Source: Dastarcus helophoroides
Taxonomy: Eukaryota; Arthropoda; Insecta; Coleoptera; Bothrideridae
DNA length: 64,000 nt
Assembly: GCA_028583605.1 (NCBI GenBank)
Contig: CM053328.1
Coordinates: 31,479,578 to 31,543,577, forward strand
Reading direction: 5' to 3'
In this document: positions 24,641 through 35,499 of the stretch, piece by piece
How the letters are laid out: every line of letters starts with the position of its first letter
Numbering within the stretch: position 1 is the first letter of the stretch
Notes under the pieces: model-generated
Told to the model about the DNA's origin: nothing
The model's database searches: none
What the model saw: only the letters and a program-made list of their open reading frames with translations
Program-made: the position numbers and the translations under genes

Positions 24641-25115
24641 TTGCATTGTCTAACGTATAAATGTAAAGTCAAGAAAAATTGAAAATTAACGAAGAACTCT
24701 GAATGTACAAAAAACGGTTCTAAAATTTAAGACAAAATCGTCAATTCTTGAATTTCGAAATTAAAAGAATACATTTAAAAATAAAACAAAAAATTACAGA
24801 GAAAACGGTGGAACTTTTAATTTTGTATAGGAATGTTTTAGGACAAAATGAAAAAATGGAAGTAAACTTGAAAAAAAGTCAAAGTCTCAAAGAAAATTCT
24901 AATTATATGTAAAAAAGTTCTCGAATTTTCAATTAAAACTCGAAATCTGGATAAAAGGCTTATTAAAATGAACTTTCGAATTAACACCAAAAAAAAATTA
25001 ACTTGAAATTATGAAAATAAGTGAAAATCGGAAACAAATCAGAATTTATAAAAAAAAATGTTAAGTTTAAACTCAAAATTTTCAGAAAAGGACGAACTTT
25101 TGAAAAAAAGGATGA
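24640..25115. repeat. Degenerate satellite-like stretch
   Basis: GAAAAATTGAAAATTAACG, AGTCAAAGTCTCAAAG and TTCTCGAATTTTCAATT-type words, purine-rich on the plus strand. More decayed than the main blocks. Confidence 0.5.
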
Positions 25116-25199
25116 ATATTGGCAACCAGTAATATCCTTTGATGCCGTTGATTATCAATCTTCAGAGATAGTTAATTAGTGTTCTATAACGATCGCGTC

Positions 25200-25700
25200 A
25201 TCGTTGGTTAGCTTCCCAGGTCTGAGGTTCCACCCTGATGGAATGGCACCTTTTATAACCGAAAGGTATAGGGCGGATTTTCGTGGAAGTGAAGGAGATT
25301 TTTATAACGTCCGCCGACTACACCAAGTGACTTTTGGTTCTGTTTACCACCCGAGGTTAACCCATATGGTTAGGGACAATCGGTTGCGATGCTCCTTCAA
25401 CCAACAGAGTCTCATCAAAGATTGAGTCATATTATTCGTGAGGGTGACGGTAATGTTTTCATTATATTTAGGCTTCTAAGGTGCTCCTCATGTGCTCCAA
25501 AAGCATTAAAACGCTTATATATTCTTCGGCTTCTTTTGATGTGTTTTTTCTTCCTGATTTGGTTGTGCACGGTTCCTGCTGGAAAGCATGCTTTCAGGAT
25601 CCTTGTTGCGGAACAGCTTTGGATTTGGAGCTTTCACAACACCTTGGTTTAGATCGTAGAACGTAATTTATAAGCAGCATCTTTTACATATTTTCGCTCC
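25200..25700. repeat. Unclassified repeat family member, partly duplicated at 30716-30875
   Basis: The segment 25424-25590 (TTATTCGTGAGGGTGACGG, TTATATTTAGGCTTCTAAGG, TGTGTTTTTTCTTCCTGATT) recurs at 30716-30875. Open frames at 25204-25425 (73 codons) and 25389-25652 (87 codons) show no family I recognise. On the minus strand there are two TATAAAA-like boxes (about 25248 and 25301). It could be part of an LTR or another transposon; not resolved. Confidence 0.45.
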
Positions 25701-25959
25701 TACATGTGCAGCCGAAGAGCTGAATGAAGTTTCTTTTGTTCATTTAGTTTGAAAATGTATTATCTCGAGTTTCATGAAATATTTAGTTAATTTTCTTTTT
25801 TTATATTGTAAGTTGTTACGTGAAATGTGTTGATTAGTAAGGTTTGCTGTTTAGCTTTGCTTCGGTATAATATTTTGAGCGAACAATGTTTACTTTTGAC
25901 TTTTTAGATAGGGTAAAGTATTGTTATGCGTTATCCGTTCGAAAATTAAGACTGTGAAT

Positions 25960-26282
25960 TGTAACCACTTTATTTCCAAACTGATTTTGGAACACTACAA
26001 TTATAATTCACTTAACTGACTAACTAACTAATTAATTGAGTAACTAACTAACTCACTGTTTAATGAACTAACTAACTCATTGACTAACTGAGGGAAAGAC
26101 GACAACGTATTTATAGGTACCGTTCCGGTTTCTAGAACGGACGTATAGATAAGACTTATCACTTACGGAAACATCTAGAGCGCTTACCTGCCCTATAATT
26201 CATTATCGCGGCCACTTTCCAGTATCAAATTTTTCTACGGAATTCCTTACTAATACAAATTCTATAACTAAATTTTGTTACA
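25960..26282 (-). mobile_element. Solo-LTR-like sequence, copy 1
   Basis: In minus sense it runs TGTAACAAAATT ... GTTACA, with a TATA-like CCTATAAATACG (26106-26117), a GTTAGT-rich stretch, and GGAAATAAAGTGG (AATAAA at 25969-25974) just before the end. This order fits an LTR: TG...CA ends, promoter, poly(A) signal. A related 309-bp copy lies at 54437-54745. No 4-6 bp duplication is evident and no internal retroviral-type genes are adjacent. Confidence 0.55.
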
Positions 26283-26299
26283 GTATCCTAATATGAAAC

Positions 26300-27870
26300 C
26301 ATTTTTTTTAGAGAGGGACGCAGTTGCTGAAATATTATTTTTCATTGAAGTTCTGTTAAATTAAAAAAATGTTTGCATATTTTTATAGATAATCAATATC
26401 TGCAAAAATATATAAATTTATGTATTAAAAAATATAAAAAACAACATAAGCGCAAAAGCAGGTGATTTAGAAACAGGTAGAAAGGGTATAAGATCTTGCT
26501 AATTTTTTAACACTTGCCTTTTTTTCATATATTGGACAGACGAAATATGCTTCTTCAGTTTCTTAATGTTTATGACCTCATCGATAGCATCTTAAATATT
26601 TATTTCATTATATTTCTTGAAAGCTATTTTTGCAAACAGTTTTATTTGAACTGGTCGTAGAACTGAAAAAACTTCAAATGTTTTGGATAAGCTTGTTCTT
26701 TAACAGGATATACGCAAGTTATTGAACAAAATTGTTCATTGTCTTAACATTTTTTTTCCTTTTGTGTCACCTAGATTTCAAATCCTTTGTAACTTCCACA
26801 AGTGTCTTCGAGTCTTAGCATTATATATCCCGACCTTTACAGCCACCCTCAGCATCTAACCTACATTCATTTCTTGCAGATCCTTTGGTTTTATGTCGTA
26901 ACTGAAGAATAGAAATTCTACCGCAAATAAAATAGGTTTTTATTATGAGAAAAGTCCCATAATAGAACCCTTAGAAATTTTACATTAGAGAAGTGTTTCA
27001 TGATATCAAGTTTTCTGTACAATATCACAACCGAAAAAAAGTTAAAATTTCAGAAAAATACTGTGAAGAGTATCGTTACTAATATGCACTTAATCTTACT
27101 TGAATTTAAGAGGTGACAGTCGTCAAAACTAAATTTTAGGTCGATGGTGACTTATTCATGACTCTAAATTGGCTCTGTACATAGGGACTTCCTGCGTTTC
27201 ATCAGTATATTTACCACATGACCTGTCAACTCATGTTTCACGTTCTCTGATTACACATAAAAATCAGATAACCACTAGATAGCTTCACATTGATTAATCA
27301 ATCTGGAGCAATATATTGCAATTGTATAAGGCGATTAACGCTGGCAAAATACGTTTATGGGCAAACCGCATTTAGTTTCTAATTGTAGATTCAACATAGA
27401 AGCAGCTTGTTTTTGATTATATCATTGTTCTATCATTGTTTATGGTGAAGTTTGCAGAAAATCAGCAATAACATCTCTCATGTGTTAAATTATTCGCATC
27501 AATTATTCATTTCAATTCCACAAAACTGGTATCAGTTATGCAGCAATACATTTCCTCAAAGGGAGAGACAATAGTATATACATTAAAATTTTTAATTTCT
27601 TCAAGATTTAATACCATACTGGTCCAGCTATTGTCCACTATAATTGGCTTGATAAGCTATGTCTATGCCAGAATGTATGACATTATACCTGAATCGCTAT
27701 TATAACAGAAAGTACAGTCATGAATAGAAGTTATTCATGATTATGGGAGCGTAAGAGAATGAGAAATAACCGAAACTGGTCAGTTTTCAATCATCACAAG
27801 TAGTCCCATCGTTAATTGAATATACTCAATCAAAGGAAGCGTTAGTATGAAGCGCAATAAATGAGTATTC
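26300..27870. other. Intronic sequence, no feature recognised
   Basis: Ordinary AT-rich sequence between the LTR-like copy and the calpain exon. No long frame or repeat. Confidence 0.5.
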
Positions 27871-27882
27871 TAAGGAACTTAC

Positions 27883-28076
27883 CTAAAAATACCACAGTAG
27901 AAGCTAGCACTATCAAATCCTTGGTCTGGTGGTATTACTCGATCGAGAAATCGTGGAGTTAAGGCCAAAGATGCAACAGCTGCCAAAAGATATTGGTCTC
28001 CCAATTCACCCGTTTCCACGGAAAATCTGTGGGTGTCGTTGTTGTCGTTCATGAATTTTGGTCTTTGACACATTTC
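27883..28076 (-). CDS. Calpain-family protein, exon 2 of the visible exons (active-site region, Cys replaced by Gln)
   Basis: The exon (acceptor TTGCAG|GAA at 28077/28076; donor TTTTAG|GTAAGT at 27883/27882) encodes EMCQRPKFMND, THRFSVETGELGDQYLLAAV, ASLALTPRFLDRVIPPDQGF and FYCGIF plus split Arg. Calpains have QGxLGDCWLLAAxAxL here, where Cys is the nucleophile and the adjacent Trp is conserved. The codons at 27995-27990 are CAA TAT, giving Gln-Tyr. Everything around this is well conserved (GELGD, LLAA, PPDQ, GIF), so selection appears to act on the fold and not on proteolysis. Drosophila CalpC is a known inactive calpain; orthology is plausible but not proven here. Frame joins exactly to the exon at 5839-5979. 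Confidence 0.92.
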
Positions 28077-28288
28077 CTGCAACAAGTGTTTCTAATAGTT
28101 TAAAATGTTATCATTCGGGGAATCTATTTGTAACTGTTAATATAACGCAAAGCATTTTAGTTAGTGACGAAAATGTAATTAACAGTTTCCTGAATTTTTC
28201 TTAGCGCAGAACTAATTTTGAAAAAAGGTACTCGTCCTCGATTGGTGTAAACTGATGCTGGCTTGTACACAGCCCACCATCTTAGCAT

Positions 28289-28860
28289 TATTAGTTTGGC
28301 TTATCGCTAACGTTATGTGGTTTTACCATATATCACTCATGAAGTTGTCTTATGAAAGCATTGGATTTTTTTTGTTATCAATGCTCAAGCAATATTCTTG
28401 CGTTCTTGAGGAATTTTGCCAATTTACTGATAGTATTTCTCTATAACTAGGGATTCATCATTATTTACAAACTCGTAGTAGTTTGGCTTACCGCTAAAGT
28501 TATGTGGTTTTACCATACATCATTCATGAGGTTTTCTTATGAAAGCATTTGATTTTTTCTGTTATCAATGCTCAAGCAATAGCCTTTCGATCTTGAAGAA
28601 CTTTGCCAATTTACTGACAGTATTTCTCTATAACTAGGGATTTATCATTATTGAAAACTCGTAGTAGTTTGTCTTGCCGCTAAAATGATGTGGTTTTACC
28701 ATACATCATTCATGAGGTTCTCTTATGAAAGCATTAAATTTTTTCTGTTATCAATGCCCAAGTAATACCTTTTCGATCTTAAAGAACTTTTCCAATTTAC
28801 TGACAGTATTTCTGTACTAATTAGGAATTCATCATTATTTAGAAACTCGTAGTATTTTGG
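28289..28860 (+). repeat. Three-copy tandem repeat, unit about 186 bp
   Basis: TTTGGCTTATCGCTAA, TTTGGCTTACCGCTAA and TTTGTCTTGCCGCTAA start successive units near 28294, 28480 and 28666. Each continues ATGTGGTTTTACCATA ... CATGAGG ... GAAAGCATT ... CCAATTTACTGACAGTATTT. It lies about 210 bp upstream (in transcription sense) of the calpain exon 2 acceptor, inside the 9.3-kb intron. The 63-codon frame in unit 1 is not preserved in units 2 and 3. Confidence 0.9.
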
Positions 28861-28869
28861 GATAGATAT

Positions 28870-29590
28870 GCTAGGGGGGAATTCTAGCTCAGTTTGCCTA
28901 GTTTCTGTACTCGGTAGCTTTGGAACTTATGTAACCAAAGAAGTACCAGAGGCTCTGATATATCATTTGAAGACACTCCCTGTCTAGAGCCTCTAGTACC
29001 TCGTGATCATTTTTAATAGACATGGAAAGCTCACCAGACCAAATCTAGGTAGTTATTGTAAATTTATTTTCGTGAGTATTGACTTGATTAAATGCATTCA
29101 ATGAGCACTCTGGATCATGAATCGTTTCAAGTAAGAAACATTCGAAAATTATTTTTCAGCAACCCAACAGTTAAGAAAATAAAGTTGTTTAAACAAACTG
29201 TAATATTTAATATACATGTATATTTGAATCGCAGAATTTTAGCGAACCACTCACTAGGTTACCTAGGTTTTGCAAAGTGACTGTACAGACTTATCGGATT
29301 GATTTAATAGAATCAAGAGCATTGTCTCACTCTTGGAGCATAGTCATAATTTAGCTGGTGGAATTTAATTAGTTCGCAACGCCACCTAATCGTAATGGAA
29401 ATGGTAACCTTGTTTTGTTAGCATTGCAAACGTTTCTAAAGCAAAAATTAAATGTTCATGGGAACTATTATTTCAACACTTACACTTGTGTAAAATATAC
29501 ATATGTCAAACTTACGAGATTTTTTATAATTCTATTAAAAGGCATTCAGTCTTTGCGAATATCTTTCGTGAAAGTAAAAAAAAGGCAAGT
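28870..29590. other. Intronic sequence, no feature recognised
   Basis: Mixed composition; a 62-codon plus frame at 29092-29280 has no recognisable domain. Confidence 0.45.
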
Positions 29591-29594
29591 TGTC

Positions 29595-30345
29595 AACAAT
29601 CGGTCAAAGTTTTATCGTCAATTACTGGAAATATTCTCCTATGAATTAAATCCAAAGAAACCAATGTGTGTTTTGGGACTAAACACCAAATCTAATCTAT
29701 CTATCCTAGGAGTGAATTCGAACACTAAGACGATCATGTGCGCGCCATTGTCAAATCCTCCTTTCAGAAGCTAGACTTTTTTTTAGAGCTAAAAAGTAGT
29801 TCACAACTCATCAGCTACTCAAACTATACAAAGCTCAGGTTAGGCCAACACTAGAATACTGTTCTCATGTTTGGAGTTCAGCCCCTAAAGCACACTTTAG
29901 CTCTTTTGGATTCAATTTAGAGAAGAGCGATTTGCCTAATTGATGACGAGAGTTTGACCGATTCTCTCGAAACACTCGAGTACAGGTGGATGCTTGGTGA
30001 TTTGTCTCATTTCTACAAGTACTATTATGGAAGATGCTCGCAGGAACTAATAGGATTGATCCTCCCAAGGGCAAGGATTCTTGAAGCACACAGAACAGTC
30101 AGAGGACAGTAAATTCCAGTGCGATACAGCTTGACATAGTGAGGACTTCTGCCTACGAAGACTCTTTTTTTCTATAGAACTTCCAAGTTATGGAACTCGT
30201 TACCGAAAGGAATTTTCCCCAAAAATTACAACCTATCACTTGTTTAAGGAGGCGGTTCATGCGCCATCTATCTTTGTTTTCGCATTCTACTCGCAGTGCT
30301 TTGAAGGCATATTGGGGTTACCCTTTGCGAGTAGATTAAACTTTA
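29595..30345 (+). pseudogene. LINE-A fragment 4 with 5' inversion
   Basis: From about 29693 to 30345 the sequence is plus-sense LINE-A 3' region (AGGAGTGAATTCGAACAC, GTTAGGCCAACACTAGAATA, AACTTCCAAGTTATGGAACT, tail TTTGCGAGTAGATTAAA). The preceding ~95 bases (29595-29690) are the same family in the opposite sense: AATCGGTC...AATTAAATCCAAAG...GTGTTTTGGG matches the minus-sense copies at 10540-10610 and 32060-32160. This is the structure produced by twin priming during LINE insertion. No intact frame remains. Confidence 0.75.
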
Positions 30346-30399
30346 TAAAAATATATGAAAACAGTACTCAACTGTTAATTCAACTTAAACTCTATAGTA

Positions 30400-30716
30400 T
30401 AGATAGTAAGTAGCTGCTGAGCAGCGATATGAAGTACATTTAGCACAGAAAAGAAAGTCCAGCTTCTGAGAGGTGAATTAGGTGAGGACATGGTCGTTGT
30501 AAAAAAAAACTGATGCTTGCCTTTACTCTTAGAATAGGTAAATGAAATTTCAGAGGAAAGGTGTTTTCGTATAGATGAGGTTGAATTTTGCTTGCTTTTG
30601 GAGGAAAGCATTGGATTGAGATTTTGAAGTACTGAAGTCAACCAAATTTTTCCGTACGCATTCCACAACGATTTTTAGATCCAGATTAATAATCCGCATC
30701 TGCTGTTTCTTTAGCT
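30400..30716 (-). pseudogene. LINE-A fragment 5 (diverged)
   Basis: Minus-sense LINE-A segments (GTAAGTAGCTGCTGAGCAGCG, CCAGCTTCTGAGAGG, AATAATCCGCATCTGCTG on plus) align in order with 10660-10960. More decayed than the other copies. A short further piece continues at 30880-30965, the two being separated by the repeat at 30716-30875. Confidence 0.6.
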
Positions 30717-30875
30717 TATTTGGATCACATTATTCGTGAACGTGACGGTAGTGTTTTCGTTATATTTAGGCTCCTAATGTGTTCCTTATACGTTCCACAA
30801 GCTATTCAAATGCTTAAATATTCTAGCCGTTTTTTTAATGTGTTTTTTCTTCCTAATTTGGTTGTGCATTTTTAT
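30716..30875 (+). repeat. Copy of the repeat at 25424-25590
   Basis: TTATTCGTGAACGTGACGG, TTATATTTAGGCTCCTAATG and GTGTTTTTTCTTCCTAATTTGG correspond to the earlier copy. It sits between two parts of a decayed LINE-A copy, so it may be an insertion. Confidence 0.65.
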
Positions 30876-31689
30876 ATCCGCGTTTCACAAGGATTTTTAG
30901 ATTTCGATTAATAATTTACGTTTGCTGTTTCCTTAGCTTATCTCTAGCAGCGACGGATTGGTTTGTTGAAAAAAAAGAATGATGTTGGGTTATTATCATA
31001 TTATTTAGGATACTGGATATTAAATTAAATCCAAAGCAAGTCCAAAAACATTAATTTGGAGAAAAGAAACAGGTGTGCAAGGATTTTGGGATATCCAGTG
31101 CTACCATCCAATTTAATCCTTATCAGTAACACAGAATCAGCTTAAATTTTTGGGGTCAAGGTGAAAATTTAGATCTGTCTTTGTAGAAAATCTTAAATGA
31201 AGAGCGTTATTGGTTAACAGTCATCCGATTTTATTGCGAAATCGAAATAATCTTCACTTTATTTTTCATCGCCAAAGGTCGTGTTCCAAAAGAGTCTTCC
31301 CATGGTCTTTGCTAAGTTTTCTTCTTTGGTGAAATGTCTCTTCATCCATATATTCATACATATAAGACCAGAATTTTGCCCGTAGGCAGATAATTTCTGT
31401 TATTAATATTTTGTCATGTATAATTTTTATTAAACAATAATATTGTTAATTCCTGAAAAAAATCAGTTTAGAATCTAACTTCTTGATCACTTTTATACAA
31501 ATCGTAGGTTAGGTTATTTACAAATGCAGTGTAAAAGGATTGGAATTTGCATTCGCTTTCGAGAAAAATCCATTTAATTATTTTTATTTTATATACATTG
31601 CTTGTGTTCTTTGTTTAAATATTCTCTACACAAGTGTTTGAAAGAGTTGAAACGAATCTTAAAACGATGAATGTGGAGCCAAAATCAGT

Positions 31690-32706
31690 ATTTTTTTTAA
31701 GTTTAATCCACTCAAAGGGCAAAGAGCAACCCCATTAAACCTTCAAAACACTGCGAGTAGGATGCGGAAACAAGGCTAGATGGCGATGAACTTCCTTCCT
31801 AAACAAGGATAGGTTGTAAATTTTGGGAAAAATTTCTTTCGGTAACGAATTCCATCGCTTGGAAATTCTCTGAAATTCTCTACAAAAAAGAGTCTCCGTA
31901 GACAGAAGTCCTCACAGTGTCAAGTTAAACCGTATAGGAATTTGTATGCCTCAAAAATCTTGCCCTTGGGGGCTTAATCCTATTACTTCCTGACAGCATC
32001 TCCCATGATAGTACTTCTGGAAAAGAGACAAGTCACCAACCATCCGCCTCTGCTCTAGTGTTTTGAGAGAATCGGTTAAACTCTCGTCATCAATTAGACG
32101 AATCTCTCTTCTTTGAATTAAATCAAAAAGAGCTAAAGAGTGCTTTGGGGCTGAAGTTCAAAGATGAGAAGAGTATTCTAGTCTTGCCCTAATTTGAGCT
32201 TTGTATAGTGTGAATAGCTGATGAGATGTGAAGTACTTTTTAGTTCTAAAAAGAAAGCCTAGCTTTTGAGAGACAGACTTGGCAATGGCGCGCACGTGAT
32301 TGTCCCAAAAAAAAGTTAGTGTTCGCATTCACTCCTACAACAGACAGATTAGATCCCATCGGGAGGATTTTACCGTCCATTAGTATGTTTGTTCCATTAT
32401 CCTACCATCTGCGTAGCTGTATATCGGATTGAAAGTTGAAGCTAAGAGATTGCTTATGTGTAACAGAAACAGAGTAGGAGACAGGACAGGTCCCTGAGAC
32501 ACCCCTCCATTAATAGTAAAAGTCTCGGATGAGATGCCATTGACGACAACCTGAAAATATCTGTTAATGGGAAAAAAAGTCAAATGACAGAGTCCAGGAG
32601 GAAGACCATAAGTTAATTTGACCAGAAGAGATCGGTGCCAGACTCTGTCGAAGGATTTTGAGATATCCAATGCCACAATCTTAGCCTTACCATATTTTTC
32701 CACAAC
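31690..32706 (-). pseudogene. LINE-A fragment 6, 3' part (split by foldback element)
   Basis: The minus frame at 32380-32712 reads VEKYGKAKIVALDISKSFDR, VWHRSLLVKLTYGLPPGLCH, then GVSQGPVLSPTLFLLHISNL, LASTFNPIYSYADG. The RT active site is YADG here where YADD is expected. The 3' tail (TTTAATCCACTCAAAGGGC on plus) is at about 31697. The 5' side is interrupted at 32707-32709 by the 2.6-kb foldback and resumes at 35314. Confidence 0.9.
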
Positions 32707-32709
32707 TGA

Positions 32710-35310
32710 CAAGGAAAGGTCGCGAAGTGTCCGGCGCCGATTTTGCTAATTTTTGGATATGTTTTATAGGACCAAAATCTAAGAGACACGTATTTTTTTT
32801 TATCGGCTGATAAACGGTTTTAAGGGTAGTTTTACCCCCTCAAAGTTGAGGCAAAAAATGCAGATTTTGCTGTTTCTCGAATACTACAAATGATATTCGA
32901 GTCGTTTTTTTTCCAAAAGTTTTGATTTGACGAGAAATAAAAGAAAATTTTTTTTTTTAATTTTCTCACCCCCCTCATGGGGGCAAACTACCCCATTTAG
33001 AAGTTTTTTAATCATAAAAATGGTAATTACGTCAGCAAAATTCTGAAAAAAATATATGTTATTTTATACACCAAAACTAATTTTACCTGTTTTTGGATTT
33101 TGTCAAAAAAAAAAAATTTGGGGGTAAACACCACTTACACGAATACGTATATGATAGGATGTATTTTTATGATTTTTGTTTTATTTTTTTCTGAAGCGAA
33201 GTATTTCGACGAGAAACTAAAAAAAATATTTTTTAAGATTCTTTCGGTGACCCCTCATCCCCACCCTCCATCCTTCCCTTATAGGAGGGTGAGCTACCAC
33301 TTAAAAAACTGAAAAATTCGAGATTATTATGATCCCTCTACTATCTATATACACCAAAAGAAAAGTTTACCAAATTTTTTTAACCCCACCCCTCCTGATA
33401 GGGGTAAATTACCCCTTATGAAATTTTTAATTAACAAGATAATAGTCATTATAACAGCTAAATTCTGAAAAATAAATGTTATTTTATACATCAAAATTAA
33501 TTTTACTTTTATTTGGGTTTTGGTAAAGGAAAATATTTTAGGGGTAAACACCCTTTAGGTCAAACACGTATATAATAGGATGTATTTCTATGATTTTTAA
33601 TTCGTTTTTTTATCTGAAACGAAGTATTTCAACGAGGAATTAGAAAATTAATTTTTTTGAACTTTTCCAGTCAGGGGTGAGGGTGAGGGTGAGTCATCTA
33701 CTTAAAAAATCGGAAAATTCGAGATTATTACGATCTCTTTTTATACACCGAAAAAAATTCTAAATTTTTGCACCTTCGTAAGGGGATAAACTACTCCTTT
33801 CTGAGGTTTTTAAGTATTCAAAAAATTGTCACTATAACAGTAAAATTTTGAAGAAAAACACTATATTTTATAACCAAAACTTATTTTATTGAATTTTTTT
33901 GGGGTTTGTCGAAGAAAAATTTTTGGGGGTAAACACCCTTTAGAGCAAATATGTGTATAAAATATCTATATAAAAACTGCGGTCAGTTGTCTGAACTTTA
34001 TAAAAATTTAGAAGTTTTGTATATTAGATATACCTACACAAGAAATATGGGAATTTACCAAAACATTTAAGTGCATATTATTATGGCGGTAAAGATATTC
34101 GTTTCTTTTTTCCCGGAACGAAATATTTCAACAAGAAACAATAAAAATAATTTTTCCGAATTTTTCCAGCCACACCTCGCGTCCTATTTCTATCAGAAGT
34201 ATAAGTCACCTGGGATGGGAAATGCAAAAATTTAAAACCTTTCTAAGCTCTGTTTTGTGGTATCTAGAGAGACAGCAATGATCTCGAATTTTCAGTTTTT
34301 CAAGTAGATAGCTAACTGGCTCATTCTACTGGTATGCCAACACGAAGGGTGGGAACGGTAAAACCAAAATTTAAAAATAATATTTTTCTACCTTCTTTAA
34401 AATACTTCGTTTTAAAAATAACGAGCCGAAAATTATACAAATATATCTCCTATTGCATATAAATATTTGCGTTAAGGGTGTTCACCCCCAAAATATTTTC
34501 CTTCATCCAAACCCAAATACAGGTAAAATTAATTTTGATGTTTAAAATAACATTTATTGTTCAAAATTGACCTGTTATAATGACTAATTCCTTGTTAATT
34601 AAAAATTTCATAAGGGGGTAATTAACCCCTATCAGGAGTGGTGGGGGTAAAAAAATTTGGTAAACTTTTTTTCGGTGTATATAGATAGTAGATGGATCAT
34701 AATAATCTCGAATTTTCCGGTTTTTTACGTAGATAGCTCAACCTCCTATAAGGGAAGAGTGGAGGGTGGGGATGAGGGGTCACCGAAAAAATCTTAAAAA
34801 ATTATTTTATTAGTTTCTCGTCGAAATACTTCGCTTCAAAAAAAAAATCATAAAAATACATCCTATCATATACGTATTCGTGTAAGTGGTGTTTACCCCC
34901 AAAAATTTTTTTTTCGACAAAATCCAAAAACAGGTAAAATTAGTTTTGGTGTATAAAATAACATATATTTTTTTCAAAATTTTGCTGTTGTAATTACCAT
35001 TTTTATGATTGAAAAACTTCTAAATGGGGTAGTTTGCCCCCATGAGGGGGGTGGGAAAATGTTGAAACATTTTTTTTCTTATATTTCTCGTCGAAATAAA
35101 ACTTTTGAAAAAAAACGACCCGAATATCATTTTTGGTATGTGAGAAACAGCAAAATCTGCTTTTTTTGCCCCAACTTTGAGGGGGTAAAACTACCCTTAA
35201 AACCGTTTATCAGCCGATAAAAAAAAATACGTGTCTCTTAGATTTTGATCCTTCAAAACATATCCAAAAATTAGCAAAATCGGCGCCGGACACTTCGCGA
35301 CCTTTCCTTG
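32710..35310. mobile_element. Foldback DNA element, 2601 bp, long inverted arms, TGA target duplication
   Basis: Both ends read CAAGGAAAGGTCGCGAAGTG inward, and near-identical inverted arms continue for roughly 900 bp on each side (for example GGGGGTAAACACCACTTACACG at left and its complement at right). TGA precedes (32707-32709) and follows (35311-35313). Removing the element restores the host LINE-A sequence ACTGAGTTACA seen in other copies, which fixes the boundaries exactly. The arms contain sub-repeats of about 380-420 bp (GGGGTAAACACC at about 33120, 33541 and 33926). No transposase frame. The superfamily is not identified: CAAGG ends with a 3-bp duplication fit no family I can name with confidence. 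Confidence 0.93.
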
Positions 35311-35313
35311 TGA

Positions 35314-35495
35314 GTTACATACATGAGTAACATATGCCAGTAATTCGCCAATTGAGCGTTGTTCTCTGAAATCGTATTGTCTGTTCGAAATTATTATATT
35401 CTCCTCCAGATATTTGAGAATTTCGGTGTTGATAAACTTTTACATCACCTTAGTTTATGTGTTAATGGGCAACAAAGATATAGGGCTATAGTAAA
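35314..35495 (-). pseudogene. LINE-A fragment 6, 5' part
   Basis: Continues fragment 6 after the foldback: GTAACATATGCCAGTAATTCGCC, TTGAGCGTTGTTCTCTGAAA and CAAAGATATAGGGC (plus strand) match 12940-13090. Together with 31690-32706 it is one LINE-A insertion that later received the foldback. Confidence 0.85.
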
Positions 35496-35499
35496 AAAA

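Noticed and set aside
26020..26100. TAACTAACTAAC run as an independent microsatellite
   Set aside because: It corresponds to the leader-like part of the LTR-like element and is present in changed form in the second copy.
32710..35310. Frames at 33100, 33345 and 35005 as transposase remnants
   Set aside because: They fall in the inverted arms, mirror each other and show no catalytic motif.
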